From contig PUNE01000046.1 in NCBI GenBank assembly GCA_003551665.1, positions 1 through 35,995 of the forward strand: a stretch of DNA of 35,995 bases, given 5' to 3'. Both the position numbers and the translations under genes were made by a program. Within the stretch, counting starts at the first letter, position 1; each line of letters starts with the position of its first letter. Under the pieces are notes generated by a model, which saw only the letters and a list, made by a program, of their open reading frames with translations, ran no database searches and was not told where the DNA came from. This DNA is from Halobacteroidaceae bacterium. GTDB lineage: Bacteria; Bacillota; Halanaerobiia; B1SED10-174. Positions 22,659 through 30,984 of the stretch are shown here, piece after piece.

Positions 22659-24173
22659 CTAGTTCTTGTTAATCAAGTGGACATCCTGCCAGGAGTTTGC
22701 TCCATAGGGATGCACAGTGATTCCTTCAATGTTGGGGTGGTAGAGAAGAACTTCCTCGGAGTAATTAATAAATCCATAAGGAGCGTTCTCTACAACAATC
22801 TGCTGGGCTTTCTTGTAAGTTTCCATGGATTCTTCGCTTTCCGGATCAAGGGTCCGGCCAAGTTCCAAGAGCTCATCCAATTCTTCGTTGGAGAAGAAAG
22901 TGTAGTTGTTGGGCCCATCGGTGTGGAACTGACGATACATGGCCCTGTCCGGGTCCAGCTGGCCAACCCAGCCCAGAATGAAGATATCATAATCATCTGT
23001 ATCCTGGATCCGGCTCAGGTAGGCACCCCACTCTTCAATTGTAACTTCAATGTCTATTCCTACTCGGGCAGCTTCAAACTGCAGAATTTCTGCAATTCTT
23101 ATCCGCTCAGGGTTTTCGTTGGTGTAAAGCCTCAGGGTAATATCTTCACCAAACACCCCGGCATCTTCAAGCATCTCCCGGGCTGCATCGATGTCATAGC
23201 TTAGGTCATGCACTTCATCAGTAAACCAGGGAAGATCCGGAGGAATGGGGTTAAGACCCGGTTCGCCGATTCCATTAAGGACCCTTTCGACAATACCTTC
23301 ACGGTTAATTACACGGCTGAGAGCCTGACGAACTTCTTTTTCAGCCAGGGGCCCGGACTGGGTATTAAAGCCAAGGTAGTTATACCCGGTTCCGGGGGTT
23401 CTTTCAACAGCAATATTGGGATCGTCTTCCAGGCGGGGAAGTTCCTGCGGAACTACGCCACCCTGGTACATATCAATCTCGCCGGCTTCAAATGCCAGAA
23501 GTCTGGTTGAACCTTCGGGAATAGCCCTGAACTGAACATAAGGATGAATTGGCTCTCCACCCCAGTATTCATTAAAGGCTTCCAGGTTCATTACATCATC
23601 CCGGGTCCAATCGACGAAAGCATAGGGTCCGGTTCCAACAGGATTCTCCCTGAAGTCTTCACGGTCACCGTGATGGGCGGGTACAACGGGCATTCTTGCC
23701 ATGTTGTTCAACAGGAAAGAATTGGGATTGTCCAGGTGGAAGTGAATCAGGTAATCATTTTCAATTTCAATTTCACCAATGTCTGCGTACAATGCCCGGT
23801 TGGGTGCAGCATTTTCCTCATCGAGAACCCACTCAAAGGTGTACTTTACGTCTTCGGCAGTAAAGGGTTCACCATCGTGGAAGACAACACCTTCGCGCAG
23901 CCAGAAGGTCAGGGTCATTCCATCGTCAGAAAACTCCCAGTCAGTTGCTAACCTTTCAACCAGCTGCATGTCGACGTCGAATGTTACAAGAGGTTCCATG
24001 ATGACATTAATCCGCTCAAATGAAGGTACGTCTGTTTCAAGACGCGGATCAAGTCCTACCGCTTCTGCTCCAGAACCAATTACAATGGTATCATCTGGAG
24101 CTGCACCAGCCATGGTTCCAAAACCAAAAACCATAGCCAAAGCTAAAACCAGTGTTCCGATTCTCTTGCTCAT
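22659..24173 (-). CDS. Peptide-type solute-binding protein, SBP_bac_5 family (copy 1)
   Basis: 504 residues. An N-terminal signal peptide (SKRIGTLVLALAMVFGFG, cleaved near AGA-APDD) has no lipobox cysteine, so the mature protein should be free in a periplasm rather than lipid-anchored. The family-5 binding domain is clear: ATDWEFSDDGMTLTFWLREG, HDGEPFTAEDVKYTFEWVLD, PVGTGPYAFVDWTRDD, and PNIEGITVHPYGANSW near the end. It should deliver peptides (or a similar ligand) to the DppB/DppC channel. The gene is about 75% identical by eye to the copy at 26474-27988. Ribosome site AAGGAGGGTGATGC precedes the ATG. Confidence 0.95.
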   Translation of the reverse strand: MSKRIGTLVLALAMVFGFGTMAGAAPDDTIVIGSGAEAVGLDPRLETDVPSFERINVIMEPLVTFDVDMQLVERLATDWEFSDDGMTLTFWLREGVVFHDGEPFTAEDVKYTFEWVLDEENAAPNRALYADIGEIEIENDYLIHFHLDNPNSFLLNNMARMPVVPAHHGDREDFRENPVGTGPYAFVDWTRDDVMNLEAFNEYWGGEPIHPYVQFRAIPEGSTRLLAFEAGEIDMYQGGVVPQELPRLEDDPNIAVERTPGTGYNYLGFNTQSGPLAEKEVRQALSRVINREGIVERVLNGIGEPGLNPIPPDLPWFTDEVHDLSYDIDAAREMLEDAGVFGEDITLRLYTNENPERIRIAEILQFEAARVGIDIEVTIEEWGAYLSRIQDTDDYDIFILGWVGQLDPDRAMYRQFHTDGPNNYTFFSNEELDELLELGRTLDPESEESMETYKKAQQIVVENAPYGFINYSEEVLLYHPNIEGITVHPYGANSWQDVHLINKN

Positions 24174-24279
24174 GCATCACCCTCCTTGATATTATTCACT
24201 TTAGTCCACATATAACCCTACTATTATTTCCCATTTGAAGCAACCCCATTCAATCCAGATAAGAGTGAATAAATTTTTC

Positions 24280-24302
24280 TGATAAGAGGCTACCCCTTAT
24301 CA
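24280..24302 (-). other. Ten-pair hairpin in the leader of transport operon 1
   Basis: On the minus strand UGAUAAGGGG and CCUCUUAUCA pair completely (one G-U) around a UAG loop; on the plus strand one position is A-C. It lies about 107 bases upstream of the binding-protein start, with no T tract after it. It may be an RNA structure or an operator with inverted symmetry. Confidence 0.4.
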
Positions 24303-24488
24303 AATAAGCAAAACACAATTATATTGCTCAAAACTAATTTTCGCTCCCGTTTTCTTCTCAATTTTCCATTATTTTTTTCCCTTTTAAATCGTTGAACCCC
24401 TGTTTTCGGATCAACCTGTCTTAAGCTGAAAAGACTTGTGGTGATTTTTTCCAACTACAAAAAACTCCTGCTCACCAACCATTTCCAC

Positions 24489-24527
24489 AAAAAAACGGCC
24501 CCGGTAATAAATAAACCCGCGACCGTT
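24489..24527 (-). terminator. Terminator after the second peptide-transport operon
   Basis: On the minus strand AACGGTC and GGCCGTT form a seven-pair stem with a long loop holding an inner CGG/CCG pairing, followed by TTTTT. It lies about 36 bases past the stop of the DppC-type copy 2. Confidence 0.65.
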
Positions 24528-24562
24528 TCCTTCTTTTATTTGAAAAAAATTCTAAGCCAAAT

Positions 24563-25399
24563 TTACCTTTCCTTCAGCTGGGGGTCAAAAATATCCCGCA
24601 GGCCGTCACCCAGGAGGTTAAAACCCAGAACAGTAAAAACAATTGCCAGTCCCGGGTAAAGAGTCATGTGGGGGGCTGATCGGATGGCTTCTCTCCCCAT
24701 TGCCAGCATTCTTCCCCAGCTAATAATCGGGGGCTGGGCTCCAAGACCCAGAAAACTTAGACCGGCCTCAACCACAATGGCAGTCCCCATTCCAAGGGTT
24801 GCCACGACCATTATCGGAGCAAAACAGTTCATCAGGATGTGCTTGAAAAGAATTCTTCCATGGGAAAAGCCGAGGGCTTTTCCAGCCTGGACATAATCTT
24901 CCTCCTTGATGCTCAAAACCATGCTCCTGGTTACCCTTGCCATCTGGGGGACCCGAACAATTGCAATGGCTATCATGGCATTTACCATCCCCGGACCCAG
25001 AGTCGCAACAATTGCTATGGCCAGAAGAATTGAGGGGATGGAGAGAATCAGGTCCATCAGGCGCATAATAATTGCATCCGTTTTCCCGCCAACATAAGCC
25101 CCGATTGCTCCAAAGAAAACACCCAGAATCAAGGAAGAACCTGTAGCAACTGCTCCTACCATGAGGGAGATTCGGCTGCCCATTATTATCCTGCTTAAAA
25201 CACACCTGCCCATGTCATCGGTTCCAAGAATATACTTGCTGCCTTCCCCGAACCATTCCGGGGCCCCATAACTAACCCAGATATCCATGTCGTAGGGATC
25301 GTTGGGAACAACAAAGTTAGCAAATATTGCAAAGAAAAGCAGGATTGAAATTAAAATAAGGCCAACCAGGGCACTTCTGTTGCGGATAATCTTTTTCAA
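24563..25399 (-). CDS. dppC: Peptide ABC transporter permease, DppC/OppC type (copy 2)
   Basis: 278 residues, the same length as copy 1 and about 90% identical by eye. LGTDDMGRCVLSRI, the EAA region KALGFSHGRILFKHILMNCF and EAGLSFLGLGAQPP are all kept. Differences are mostly conservative exchanges in membrane segments (for example V to I, L to M), so both copies look functional. It is the last gene of its operon, 19 bases after the DppB-type gene, exactly the spacing in copy 1. Confidence 0.94.
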   Translation of the reverse strand: MKKIIRNRSALVGLILISILLFFAIFANFVVPNDPYDMDIWVSYGAPEWFGEGSKYILGTDDMGRCVLSRIIMGSRISLMVGAVATGSSLILGVFFGAIGAYVGGKTDAIIMRLMDLILSIPSILLAIAIVATLGPGMVNAMIAIAIVRVPQMARVTRSMVLSIKEEDYVQAGKALGFSHGRILFKHILMNCFAPIMVVATLGMGTAIVVEAGLSFLGLGAQPPIISWGRMLAMGREAIRSAPHMTLYPGLAIVFTVLGFNLLGDGLRDIFDPQLKER

Positions 25400-25418
25400 T
25401 GTTTAGCTCCCTCCTTCC

Positions 25419-26402
25419 TCAATCATATCTAATCCGGGGATTGAGAACTGCATAACTCAGGTCCACGGTGAGATTAACCAGGGTAAATATAAGTGCCATC
25501 ATCAGGACCCCACCCTGGACTATCGGAAAATCACGCTGCTGAATTGCATTGACAATAAGGCGGCCGGCCCCGGGCCAGGCAAACACCGTTTCGGTTATTA
25601 CCGCCCCACCAAGCATTGCTCCAAACTGAATACCAACAACTGTAACAACAGGAAGAAGGGCATTCCGCAGCCCGTGTTTGAAAACAACAACTCTCTCGGT
25701 TAATCCCTTGGCCCTGGCAGTCCGGATATAATCCTTACCCATTATTTCCAGGAGACTGGAGCGTGTCAGGCGGGTAATAATAGCCATCATGGCCGTCCCG
25801 ATTGAAATAGCAGGGAGCATTACATACCGCAAACCGTCATATAACTCTGACCCATCAAACGTGGTTATTAGCTGCCAGAGGCCGTAAAAAACAGAACCTC
25901 CCCGCCCGAACATGGGAATCCAGCCCACATTCAGGGCAACGTAGGTCAATAACATCAGGGCCACCCAGAAACCAGGCATGGAAACTCCCAAAAGGGCTAT
26001 TACCATACTGAAAAAATCTACCGGGCTCTGTCTTTTAATCGCGGCCAGAACCCCCAGGGGAACTCCCAGGAGTACCGCAAGGAGTACCGAAACAAAAGCA
26101 AGTTCAATAGTTGCCGGGAGCCGTGAATAAATCAGCATGCTGACTGGAGCCCCCTGACGGATAGAAACCCCCAGGTCTCCCTGGATGGCATTACCTGCCC
26201 ACCTGAGGTACTGTTCATAAATCGGCCGATCAAAGCCATAAATCCTCTGCAGGCGGAGGTAATCTTCAGGGGTAGCATCTTCTCCCAGCATCATCAGAAT
26301 TGGATCTCCTGGGGCCAGGTGGACAATCATAAAAACCACAATTGAGATTCCAATTATTACGGGAATCAGCTGTAGAAGGCGGCGGATAATATATTTAAAC
26401 AC
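25419..26402 (-). CDS. dppB: Peptide ABC transporter permease, DppB/OppB type (copy 2)
   Basis: 327 residues, same length as copy 1 and nearly identical in the EAA loop (RSSLLEIMGKDYIRTARAKG) and in the start (FKYIIRRLLQLIPVIIGIS). The spread of small differences over the whole length points to an old duplication rather than a recent one. It pairs with the downstream DppC-type protein and follows the binding protein after a strong hairpin (26425-26459). No ATPase gene follows in either operon. Confidence 0.95.
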   Translation of the reverse strand: MFKYIIRRLLQLIPVIIGISIVVFMIVHLAPGDPILMMLGEDATPEDYLRLQRIYGFDRPIYEQYLRWAGNAIQGDLGVSIRQGAPVSMLIYSRLPATIELAFVSVLLAVLLGVPLGVLAAIKRQSPVDFFSMVIALLGVSMPGFWVALMLLTYVALNVGWIPMFGRGGSVFYGLWQLITTFDGSELYDGLRYVMLPAISIGTAMMAIITRLTRSSLLEIMGKDYIRTARAKGLTERVVVFKHGLRNALLPVVTVVGIQFGAMLGGAVITETVFAWPGAGRLIVNAIQQRDFPIVQGGVLMMALIFTLVNLTVDLSYAVLNPRIRYD

Positions 26403-26424
26403 TTTTTGTCAGCCCCTCCTTTCC

Positions 26425-26459
26425 ATAAAATAAGCCAGGTGGGGAACCCCACCTGGCTT
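26425..26459 (-). terminator. Hairpin between binding protein and permease (copy 2)
   Basis: AAGCCAGGTGGGG and CCCCACCTGGCTT form a perfect thirteen-base inverted repeat with two bases between. The same GCCAGGTGGG stem occurs in copy 1. Here the following minus-strand bases are TTATTTTATG, a weaker T tract, so RNA stabilisation or partial termination are both possible. Confidence 0.65.
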
Positions 26460-26473
26460 CTGGCTTCCTTTTC

Positions 26474-27988
26474 TTAGTTCTTCCTTACGAGGTGGACGTC
26501 CTGCCAGGAGTTTGCACTGTAGGGGTGAACCGTAATCCCTTCAATGTGGGGGTGATAGATCAGGACTTCTTCGGTGTAGTTAATAAAACCGTAAGGAGCA
26601 TTCTCAACAACAATCTGCTGGGCTTCGGTGTATACTTCGATTGATTCCTGGGTGGTGGGATCAAGTGTCCGACCTAATTCTAAAAGCTCGTCCAGCCTTG
26701 CATTAGAGAAGAAGGTATAGTTGTTGGGCCCATCAGTGTGGAACTGGCGGTACATGGCCCGGTCGGGGTCAAGCTGTCCTCCCCAGCCCAGGATGAAAAT
26801 ATCGTAATCCTCGGTATCCTGGATTCTGCTGAGGTAAGCACCCCACTCTTCAATTGTTACATTAACGGTAATTCCTACACGGGCGGCTTCAAACTGAAGA
26901 ATTTCAGCAATCCTGATCCGGTCAGGGTTCTCGTTAGTATAGAGCCTCAGGGTTAAATCTTCACCCCATACCCCTGCTTCTTCAAGAAGGGCCCGAGCTT
27001 TGTCTATATCATAGCCAAGGTCGAAAACATCATCGGAAAACCAGGGAAGGGTGGGGGGAATCGGGCTAACACCTGGAGTACCGATGCCATTCATAACCCT
27101 TTCGACAATAGCCTCGCGATTTATAACCCGGCTGATTGCCTGGCGGACCCGCACGTCAGCAAGGGGTCCAACCTTGGTGTTAAACCCTAAATATGAATAA
27201 CCGGTTCCTGGTGCTCTTTCAACAATAATGTTGGGATCGTCTTCCAGGCGGGGCAGCTCCTGGGGAACCATTCCACCCTGGTACATGTCAATTTCGCCAG
27301 CTTCAAAAGCAAGAAGTCTTGTGGAAGCTTCAGGAATCGGCCTGAACTGAACATAGGGATGAATGGGCTCGCTTCCCCAGTAATCATTAAAGGCTTCCAG
27401 ATTCATAATGTCATCCCGAGACCAGTTGACGAATTTGTAGGGTCCGGTTCCAATGGGGTTGGTTCGGAAGTCGCCCCGTTCACCGTGATGAGCGGGTACA
27501 ACCGGCATCCTGGCAATATTATTCAGCAAAAAGGAGTTGGGGTTATCAAGGTGAAAATGAACCAGGTAATCATCCTCAATCTCGATAACTCCAATATCAG
27601 CATAGAGAGCACGGTTTGGTGCAGCATTGTCTCCATCAAGGACCCAATCAAAGGTGTACTTGACATCTTCCGCAGTAAAAGGCTCTCCATCATGCCAGAG
27701 GACATCGTCACGAAGCCAGAAAGTAAGGGTCATTCCATCGTCAGAAAAACCCCATTCGGTGGCCAGCCTGGGTACAAGTTCCATTTCGGTATTGAAAGTG
27801 ACCAGGGCTTCGAAGATAACATTGATCCTTTCAAAAGAAGGGACGTCCGTTTCCAGGCGTGGATCAAGCCCAACTGCTTCCGCTCCTGACCCGATAACAA
27901 TTGTGTCAGGTCTTGCTGCACTTACAGCAGAACCAAGCCCAAAAACAAGAACAACAGCCAAGACCAGAATTCCAACTTTCCTGTTCAT
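26474..27988 (-). CDS. Peptide-type solute-binding protein, SBP_bac_5 family (copy 2)
   Basis: 504 residues, same length as copy 1. The signal peptide (NRKVGILVLAVVLVFGLG, cleavage near VSA-ARPDT) again lacks a lipobox cysteine. The domain landmarks match copy 1: ATEWGFSDDGMTLTFWLRDD, HDGEPFTAEDVKYTFDWVLD, PIGTGPYKFVNWSRDD and HIEGITVHPYSANSW. Sequence drift from copy 1 is larger than for the permeases, which suggests that the two importers take different ligands through similar channels. It is the first gene of operon 2. Confidence 0.95.
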   Translation of the reverse strand: MNRKVGILVLAVVLVFGLGSAVSAARPDTIVIGSGAEAVGLDPRLETDVPSFERINVIFEALVTFNTEMELVPRLATEWGFSDDGMTLTFWLRDDVLWHDGEPFTAEDVKYTFDWVLDGDNAAPNRALYADIGVIEIEDDYLVHFHLDNPNSFLLNNIARMPVVPAHHGERGDFRTNPIGTGPYKFVNWSRDDIMNLEAFNDYWGSEPIHPYVQFRPIPEASTRLLAFEAGEIDMYQGGMVPQELPRLEDDPNIIVERAPGTGYSYLGFNTKVGPLADVRVRQAISRVINREAIVERVMNGIGTPGVSPIPPTLPWFSDDVFDLGYDIDKARALLEEAGVWGEDLTLRLYTNENPDRIRIAEILQFEAARVGITVNVTIEEWGAYLSRIQDTEDYDIFILGWGGQLDPDRAMYRQFHTDGPNNYTFFSNARLDELLELGRTLDPTTQESIEVYTEAQQIVVENAPYGFINYTEEVLIYHPHIEGITVHPYSANSWQDVHLVRKN

Positions 27989-28028
27989 TAATCATCCTCC
28001 CATTTGGATTTATTTTAGTCCACTTACC

Positions 28029-28057
28029 AGATTACCAGTAATCCCTTTTTTGAGCAA
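28029..28057 (-). promoter_or_regulatory. Candidate promoter and operator of transport operon 2
   Basis: Minus strand TTGCTC-N17-TAATCT resembles a housekeeping promoter only loosely (three bases of each box). Its -10 box is covered by a perfect 6-2-6 inverted repeat, GATTAC-TG-GTAATC, which could bind a regulator. Operon 1 has a TTGCTT at a comparable place but no good -10 box. Confidence 0.3.
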
Positions 28058-28373
28058 CTTTCCCCTTCCCGCTTATCCCTGCTAAATGCTGGTTTTTCGG
28101 GTATTTAATCCTTTAAAAGTTAATTTTACTTAATTTTTGGAGCCATTGTTTGCTTTTACTTTTTGTTTCTAATCTTAGCGTTAAATATCATTTCCGGACT
28201 GGAAAACAAAAGTCTCTTGAGTTTTATTAACGGAACTTACCCATCCTAAAAGTGTATGGGGTGTTTCCAGCCCAACTTCAAGGTTAAAGGAGATAATTAT
28301 CTTTCAACCCTTGATCCAATGCCAATACGTTAATCCAGGCAGTTCCCCAAACCCATTTCCCCCAAAAATGGGG

Positions 28374-28411
28374 AAATAAAAGCTCGCCGGGAAGGAATTT
28401 TCCCGGCGAGC
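28374..28411 (-). terminator. Terminator after the lone binding-protein gene
   Basis: GCTCGCCGGGAA and TTCCCGGCGAGC form a twelve-pair perfect stem with a six-base loop; on the minus strand it is followed by TTTTATTT. It begins about 17 bases past the stop at 28428. Confidence 0.88.
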
Positions 28412-28427
28412 AAAACAATTTATCTCC

Positions 28428-29945
28428 CTACTTGTTTTTTGTGAAAAGGTGAGCATCCTGCCAGGCGTTGGCAGTATAGGGATGGACTACAGGACCTTCG
28501 ATATAGGGGTGAACTATCATAATTTCTTCATAGTAGTTGATAAAGGCATAGTAGGAATTTTCAGCAACAATTTCCTGAGCTTCCCGGTAAATATCAATTG
28601 ATTCCTGGGTAGTGGGATCAACCGTCAGTCCCTTTTCCAGGAGGTAATCAAGGCGGTCATCGGAATACCCACCAAAATTGAATGCTCCATCGGTGTGGAA
28701 CTGCCGGTACATGGCCCGATCAGGGTCAACCTGCCCAACCCAGCCAACTATGAACATTTCATAGGGGTGGTCAGGCTGCTGCAGACGACTCCAGAAGGCT
28801 CCCCACTCTTCAATTGTTACACTTACTGAAATTCCAATCCGGGCGGCTTCGAACTGCAACAGTTCAGAAATCCTTATCCGCAGGGGATTTTCATTTGTAT
28901 GGAGGCTCAGCCTCAATTCAGTACCTTCAAGACCTGCTTCCCGCAATAGTTCCTGGGCTCTATCCAGGCTGTAGTCGTAGGTCCTGACATCAGAATTGTA
29001 CCAGGGCAGTCCAGCAGGAACCGGCCCTGTAGATACAGTCCCGATGCCATTCTGGATCCTGTTTATAATTGCTTCCCTGTTCAACAGGTGGGCTATTGCC
29101 TGGCGGACCTTAACATTGTCAAAAGGCTCAATTCGGGCATTAAAGCCCAGGTAAACGTGACCCGTTCCTGTTGCCCTCTGGACTACGATGTTGGGATCTT
29201 CTTCCAGACGGGGGAGTTCCTGGGGAACAATTCCACCCTGGTACATGTCAATTTCCCCGGCCTCAAAAGCCAAAAGCCTTGCAGAATCTTCAGGGATGGC
29301 CCTGAAAATCAGGTTGGGAATAATCGGGGTTCCGCCCCAGTAATTTTCATTGGCCTCCATTACCATCCGGTCATCACGGGTCCAGGAAATGAATTTATAG
29401 GGTCCTGTCCCAACAGGATTGCTCCTAAAATCATCCCGGTCACCGTGATGGGCGGGCACAATTGGCATCCGGGCAATATTATTCAACAAAAACACATTTT
29501 GCCTGCTCAGGTGGAAATGAATGGTGTAGTCATCCTCAACAACAATTTCGGAAATTGCATCATATAGAGGGCGGTTGGGAGCAGCGTTATCCTCATCAAG
29601 AACCCACCCGATTGTATATTTAACATCTTCTGCAGTAAAGGGTTCTCCATCATGCCAGACCACATCGTCGCGGAGCCAGAAGGATAGCCGGAGGCTGTCA
29701 TCACTAAATTCCCACCTCGTGGCGAGCCTTGGTTCCAGTTCCATATCCGGGTTAAACGTTACCAGCGGTTCCATTATGATGTTCAAACGCTCAGAAGAGG
29801 GAATATCAGTTTCCAGGCGAGGATCCAGCCCGGTCGCTTCCGCTGCAGAACCAATATTGAGCGTATTACTATCTGCCAGAACTGCTGCGGAAATTCCCGT
29901 GACCAATACAACAATCACTAATAAGGCTCCCAGCTTTTTAAACAA
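28428..29945 (-). CDS. Peptide-type solute-binding protein, lone copy 3
   Basis: 505 residues from TTG at 29945, chosen because GGGAGGTG lies eight bases upstream and because this gives the same length as its two paralogues; the frame extends to 29987 without a site. The signal peptide (FKKLGALLVIVVLVTGISA, cleavage near VLA-DSN) has no lipobox. Domain landmarks are kept (ATRWEFSDDSLRLSFWLRDD; HDGEPFTAEDVKYTIGWVLD; YIEGPVVHPYTANAWQ). It is more distant from copies 1 and 2 than they are from each other. A terminator follows directly, and no permease accompanies it, so it probably feeds one of the neighbouring channels with another ligand. Confidence 0.92.
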   Translation of the reverse strand: MFKKLGALLVIVVLVTGISAAVLADSNTLNIGSAAEATGLDPRLETDIPSSERLNIIMEPLVTFNPDMELEPRLATRWEFSDDSLRLSFWLRDDVVWHDGEPFTAEDVKYTIGWVLDEDNAAPNRPLYDAISEIVVEDDYTIHFHLSRQNVFLLNNIARMPIVPAHHGDRDDFRSNPVGTGPYKFISWTRDDRMVMEANENYWGGTPIIPNLIFRAIPEDSARLLAFEAGEIDMYQGGIVPQELPRLEEDPNIVVQRATGTGHVYLGFNARIEPFDNVKVRQAIAHLLNREAIINRIQNGIGTVSTGPVPAGLPWYNSDVRTYDYSLDRAQELLREAGLEGTELRLSLHTNENPLRIRISELLQFEAARIGISVSVTIEEWGAFWSRLQQPDHPYEMFIVGWVGQVDPDRAMYRQFHTDGAFNFGGYSDDRLDYLLEKGLTVDPTTQESIDIYREAQEIVAENSYYAFINYYEEIMIVHPYIEGPVVHPYTANAWQDAHLFTKNK

Positions 29946-30033
29946 AAAACACACCTCCCTTTCAAATTGTATAGTTGGTTTCGCCATTGTTTTCGTTTTA
30001 TCCTTTATTTTTTAAATTTAATTTATTTTCAAT

Positions 30034-30056
30034 AAAAAAAGCCCCTGTTTGGGGGC
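30034..30056 (-). terminator. Terminator after the ZIP transporter gene
   Basis: On the minus strand GGCCCC, a short loop, GGGGC and then seven T. It lies 23 bases past the stop of the gene at 30079. Confidence 0.85.
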
Positions 30057-30078
30057 CAATACGAAAAAATCATCAGGG

Positions 30079-30921
30079 TTATAATAATAGAAGGCTCATC
30101 CCCATCACGGCCATGCCAATCACCAGGCCGGTTATCACCGTGTGCCCTTCTCCGTATTCCCGGGCCATGGGAAGTAATTCATCAAAGGAGATGTAAACCA
30201 TTATTCCCGCTATACCGGCAAAAACCAGACCCATTACTGCTTCAGTAAGGAAGGGAAGGAGAATAAAATAAGCCAGCAGTGCACCCGCCGGTTCCGCCAT
30301 TCCCGAAAGGAAAGAATAAAGGAAGGCTTTTTTCCGATCTCCCGTTGCAAAATAAATTGGTACCGATACCGATACACCTTCGGGAATATTGTGGATGGCA
30401 ATCGCAATAGCAATTGAAACCCCCAGGGCGGGATCAACCATGGCCGCCACAAAGGTGGCAATTCCCTCGGGAAAATTATGGACAGCAATTGCCCCCGCGG
30501 TAAAAAGTCCGGTCCGCATCAGACTGGCCTTTTCTCCATCCTCTTTGACGGCTTTTAATTCTTTAATATCTCCCTCTCTCTTTAATACATCCAGGTCCTC
30601 TTCAGGCCTGACCTCGTGGGGGTTTTCCGCGTGAGGAACCAGGCGGTCAATCAGTGCTGTCAGGCCGATACCCGCAAAAAAAGCTACAAGACCAACCCAG
30701 GGCCCCAGATTCTCTCCCCAGGCCAGCACCAGGCTTTCTTCAGCCTCTGGCAGTATTTCTACAAAAGAAATATATATCATAACTCCAGCTGATAAGCCCA
30801 GCCCAAAAGCAAGGAAACGATACTGGTTGGACCTGGCAAAAAAGGCAATGATACTTCCCAGGCCGGTTGCCAATCCTGCCAGTAGGGTGAGGGTAAAAGC
30901 GAATAACACATTGCCTTCCAT
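30079..30921 (-). CDS. zupT: ZIP family divalent metal transporter (ZupT type)
   Basis: 280 residues with about eight membrane segments and a charged cytoplasmic loop (about 100-135). The metal-site motifs HNFPEG (148-153) and HNIPEG (177-182) are exactly the ZIP pattern; GAIAVHNFPEGIATFVAA and GMAEPAGALLAYF are typical of ZupT. It imports zinc and often iron, manganese or cobalt across the cytoplasmic membrane. It lies downstream of the peroxiredoxin with a terminator-like hairpin between them. A link between metal supply and peroxide defence is possible but not shown. Ribosome site GAGGAGG precedes ATG 30921. Confidence 0.95.
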   Translation of the reverse strand: MEGNVLFAFTLTLLAGLATGLGSIIAFFARSNQYRFLAFGLGLSAGVMIYISFVEILPEAEESLVLAWGENLGPWVGLVAFFAGIGLTALIDRLVPHAENPHEVRPEEDLDVLKREGDIKELKAVKEDGEKASLMRTGLFTAGAIAVHNFPEGIATFVAAMVDPALGVSIAIAIAIHNIPEGVSVSVPIYFATGDRKKAFLYSFLSGMAEPAGALLAYFILLPFLTEAVMGLVFAGIAGIMVYISFDELLPMAREYGEGHTVITGLVIGMAVMGMSLLLL

Positions 30922-30944
30922 TTACTGGAACCTCCTCTGTCGGG

Positions 30945-30976
30945 AAAAGTAAGAGGGGTGCCGCTCGGGGCACCCC
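30945..30976 (-). terminator. Terminator-like hairpin after the peroxiredoxin gene
   Basis: On the minus strand GGGGTGCC-CCGAGC-GGCACCCC is a perfect eight-pair stem, followed by TCTTACTTTT. The broken T tract may allow some readthrough into zupT, whose start is 24 bases away. Confidence 0.7.
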
Positions 30977-30984
30977 AGGTTAAT

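Larger units (their letters stand above)
24174..24562. other. Gene-free stretch between the two transport operons
   Basis: This 389-base AT-rich stretch has no convincing reading frame. It holds the terminator of the second operon (24489-24527), a ten-pair hairpin at 24280-24302, and the leader of the first operon. A GTGGACTAAA string (minus strand, ending at 24200) recurs in the second operon's leader at 28014-28023. No confident promoter could be placed. Confidence 0.6.
27989..28427. other. Gene-free stretch between transport operon 2 and the lone binding protein
   Basis: This 439-base stretch has no convincing reading frame. Near the operon-2 end (minus strand) TTGCTC, 17 bases and TAATCT form a weak promoter candidate (28029-28057), overlapped by the inverted repeat GATTAC-CA-GTAATC at 28030-28043. 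Farther out are the twelve-base palindrome AGATAATTATCT (28291-28302) and an eight-pair hairpin ATTTCCCC/GGGGAAAT (28355-28377). The terminator of the lone binding protein lies at 28374-28411. Confidence 0.55.

Noticed and set aside
22644-23204. Plus-strand open frame of 186 codons; a similar one at 27359-27889
   Set aside because: Both are antisense to the binding-protein genes. They appear at different positions in the two paralogues and have no ribosome site; they result from codon bias.
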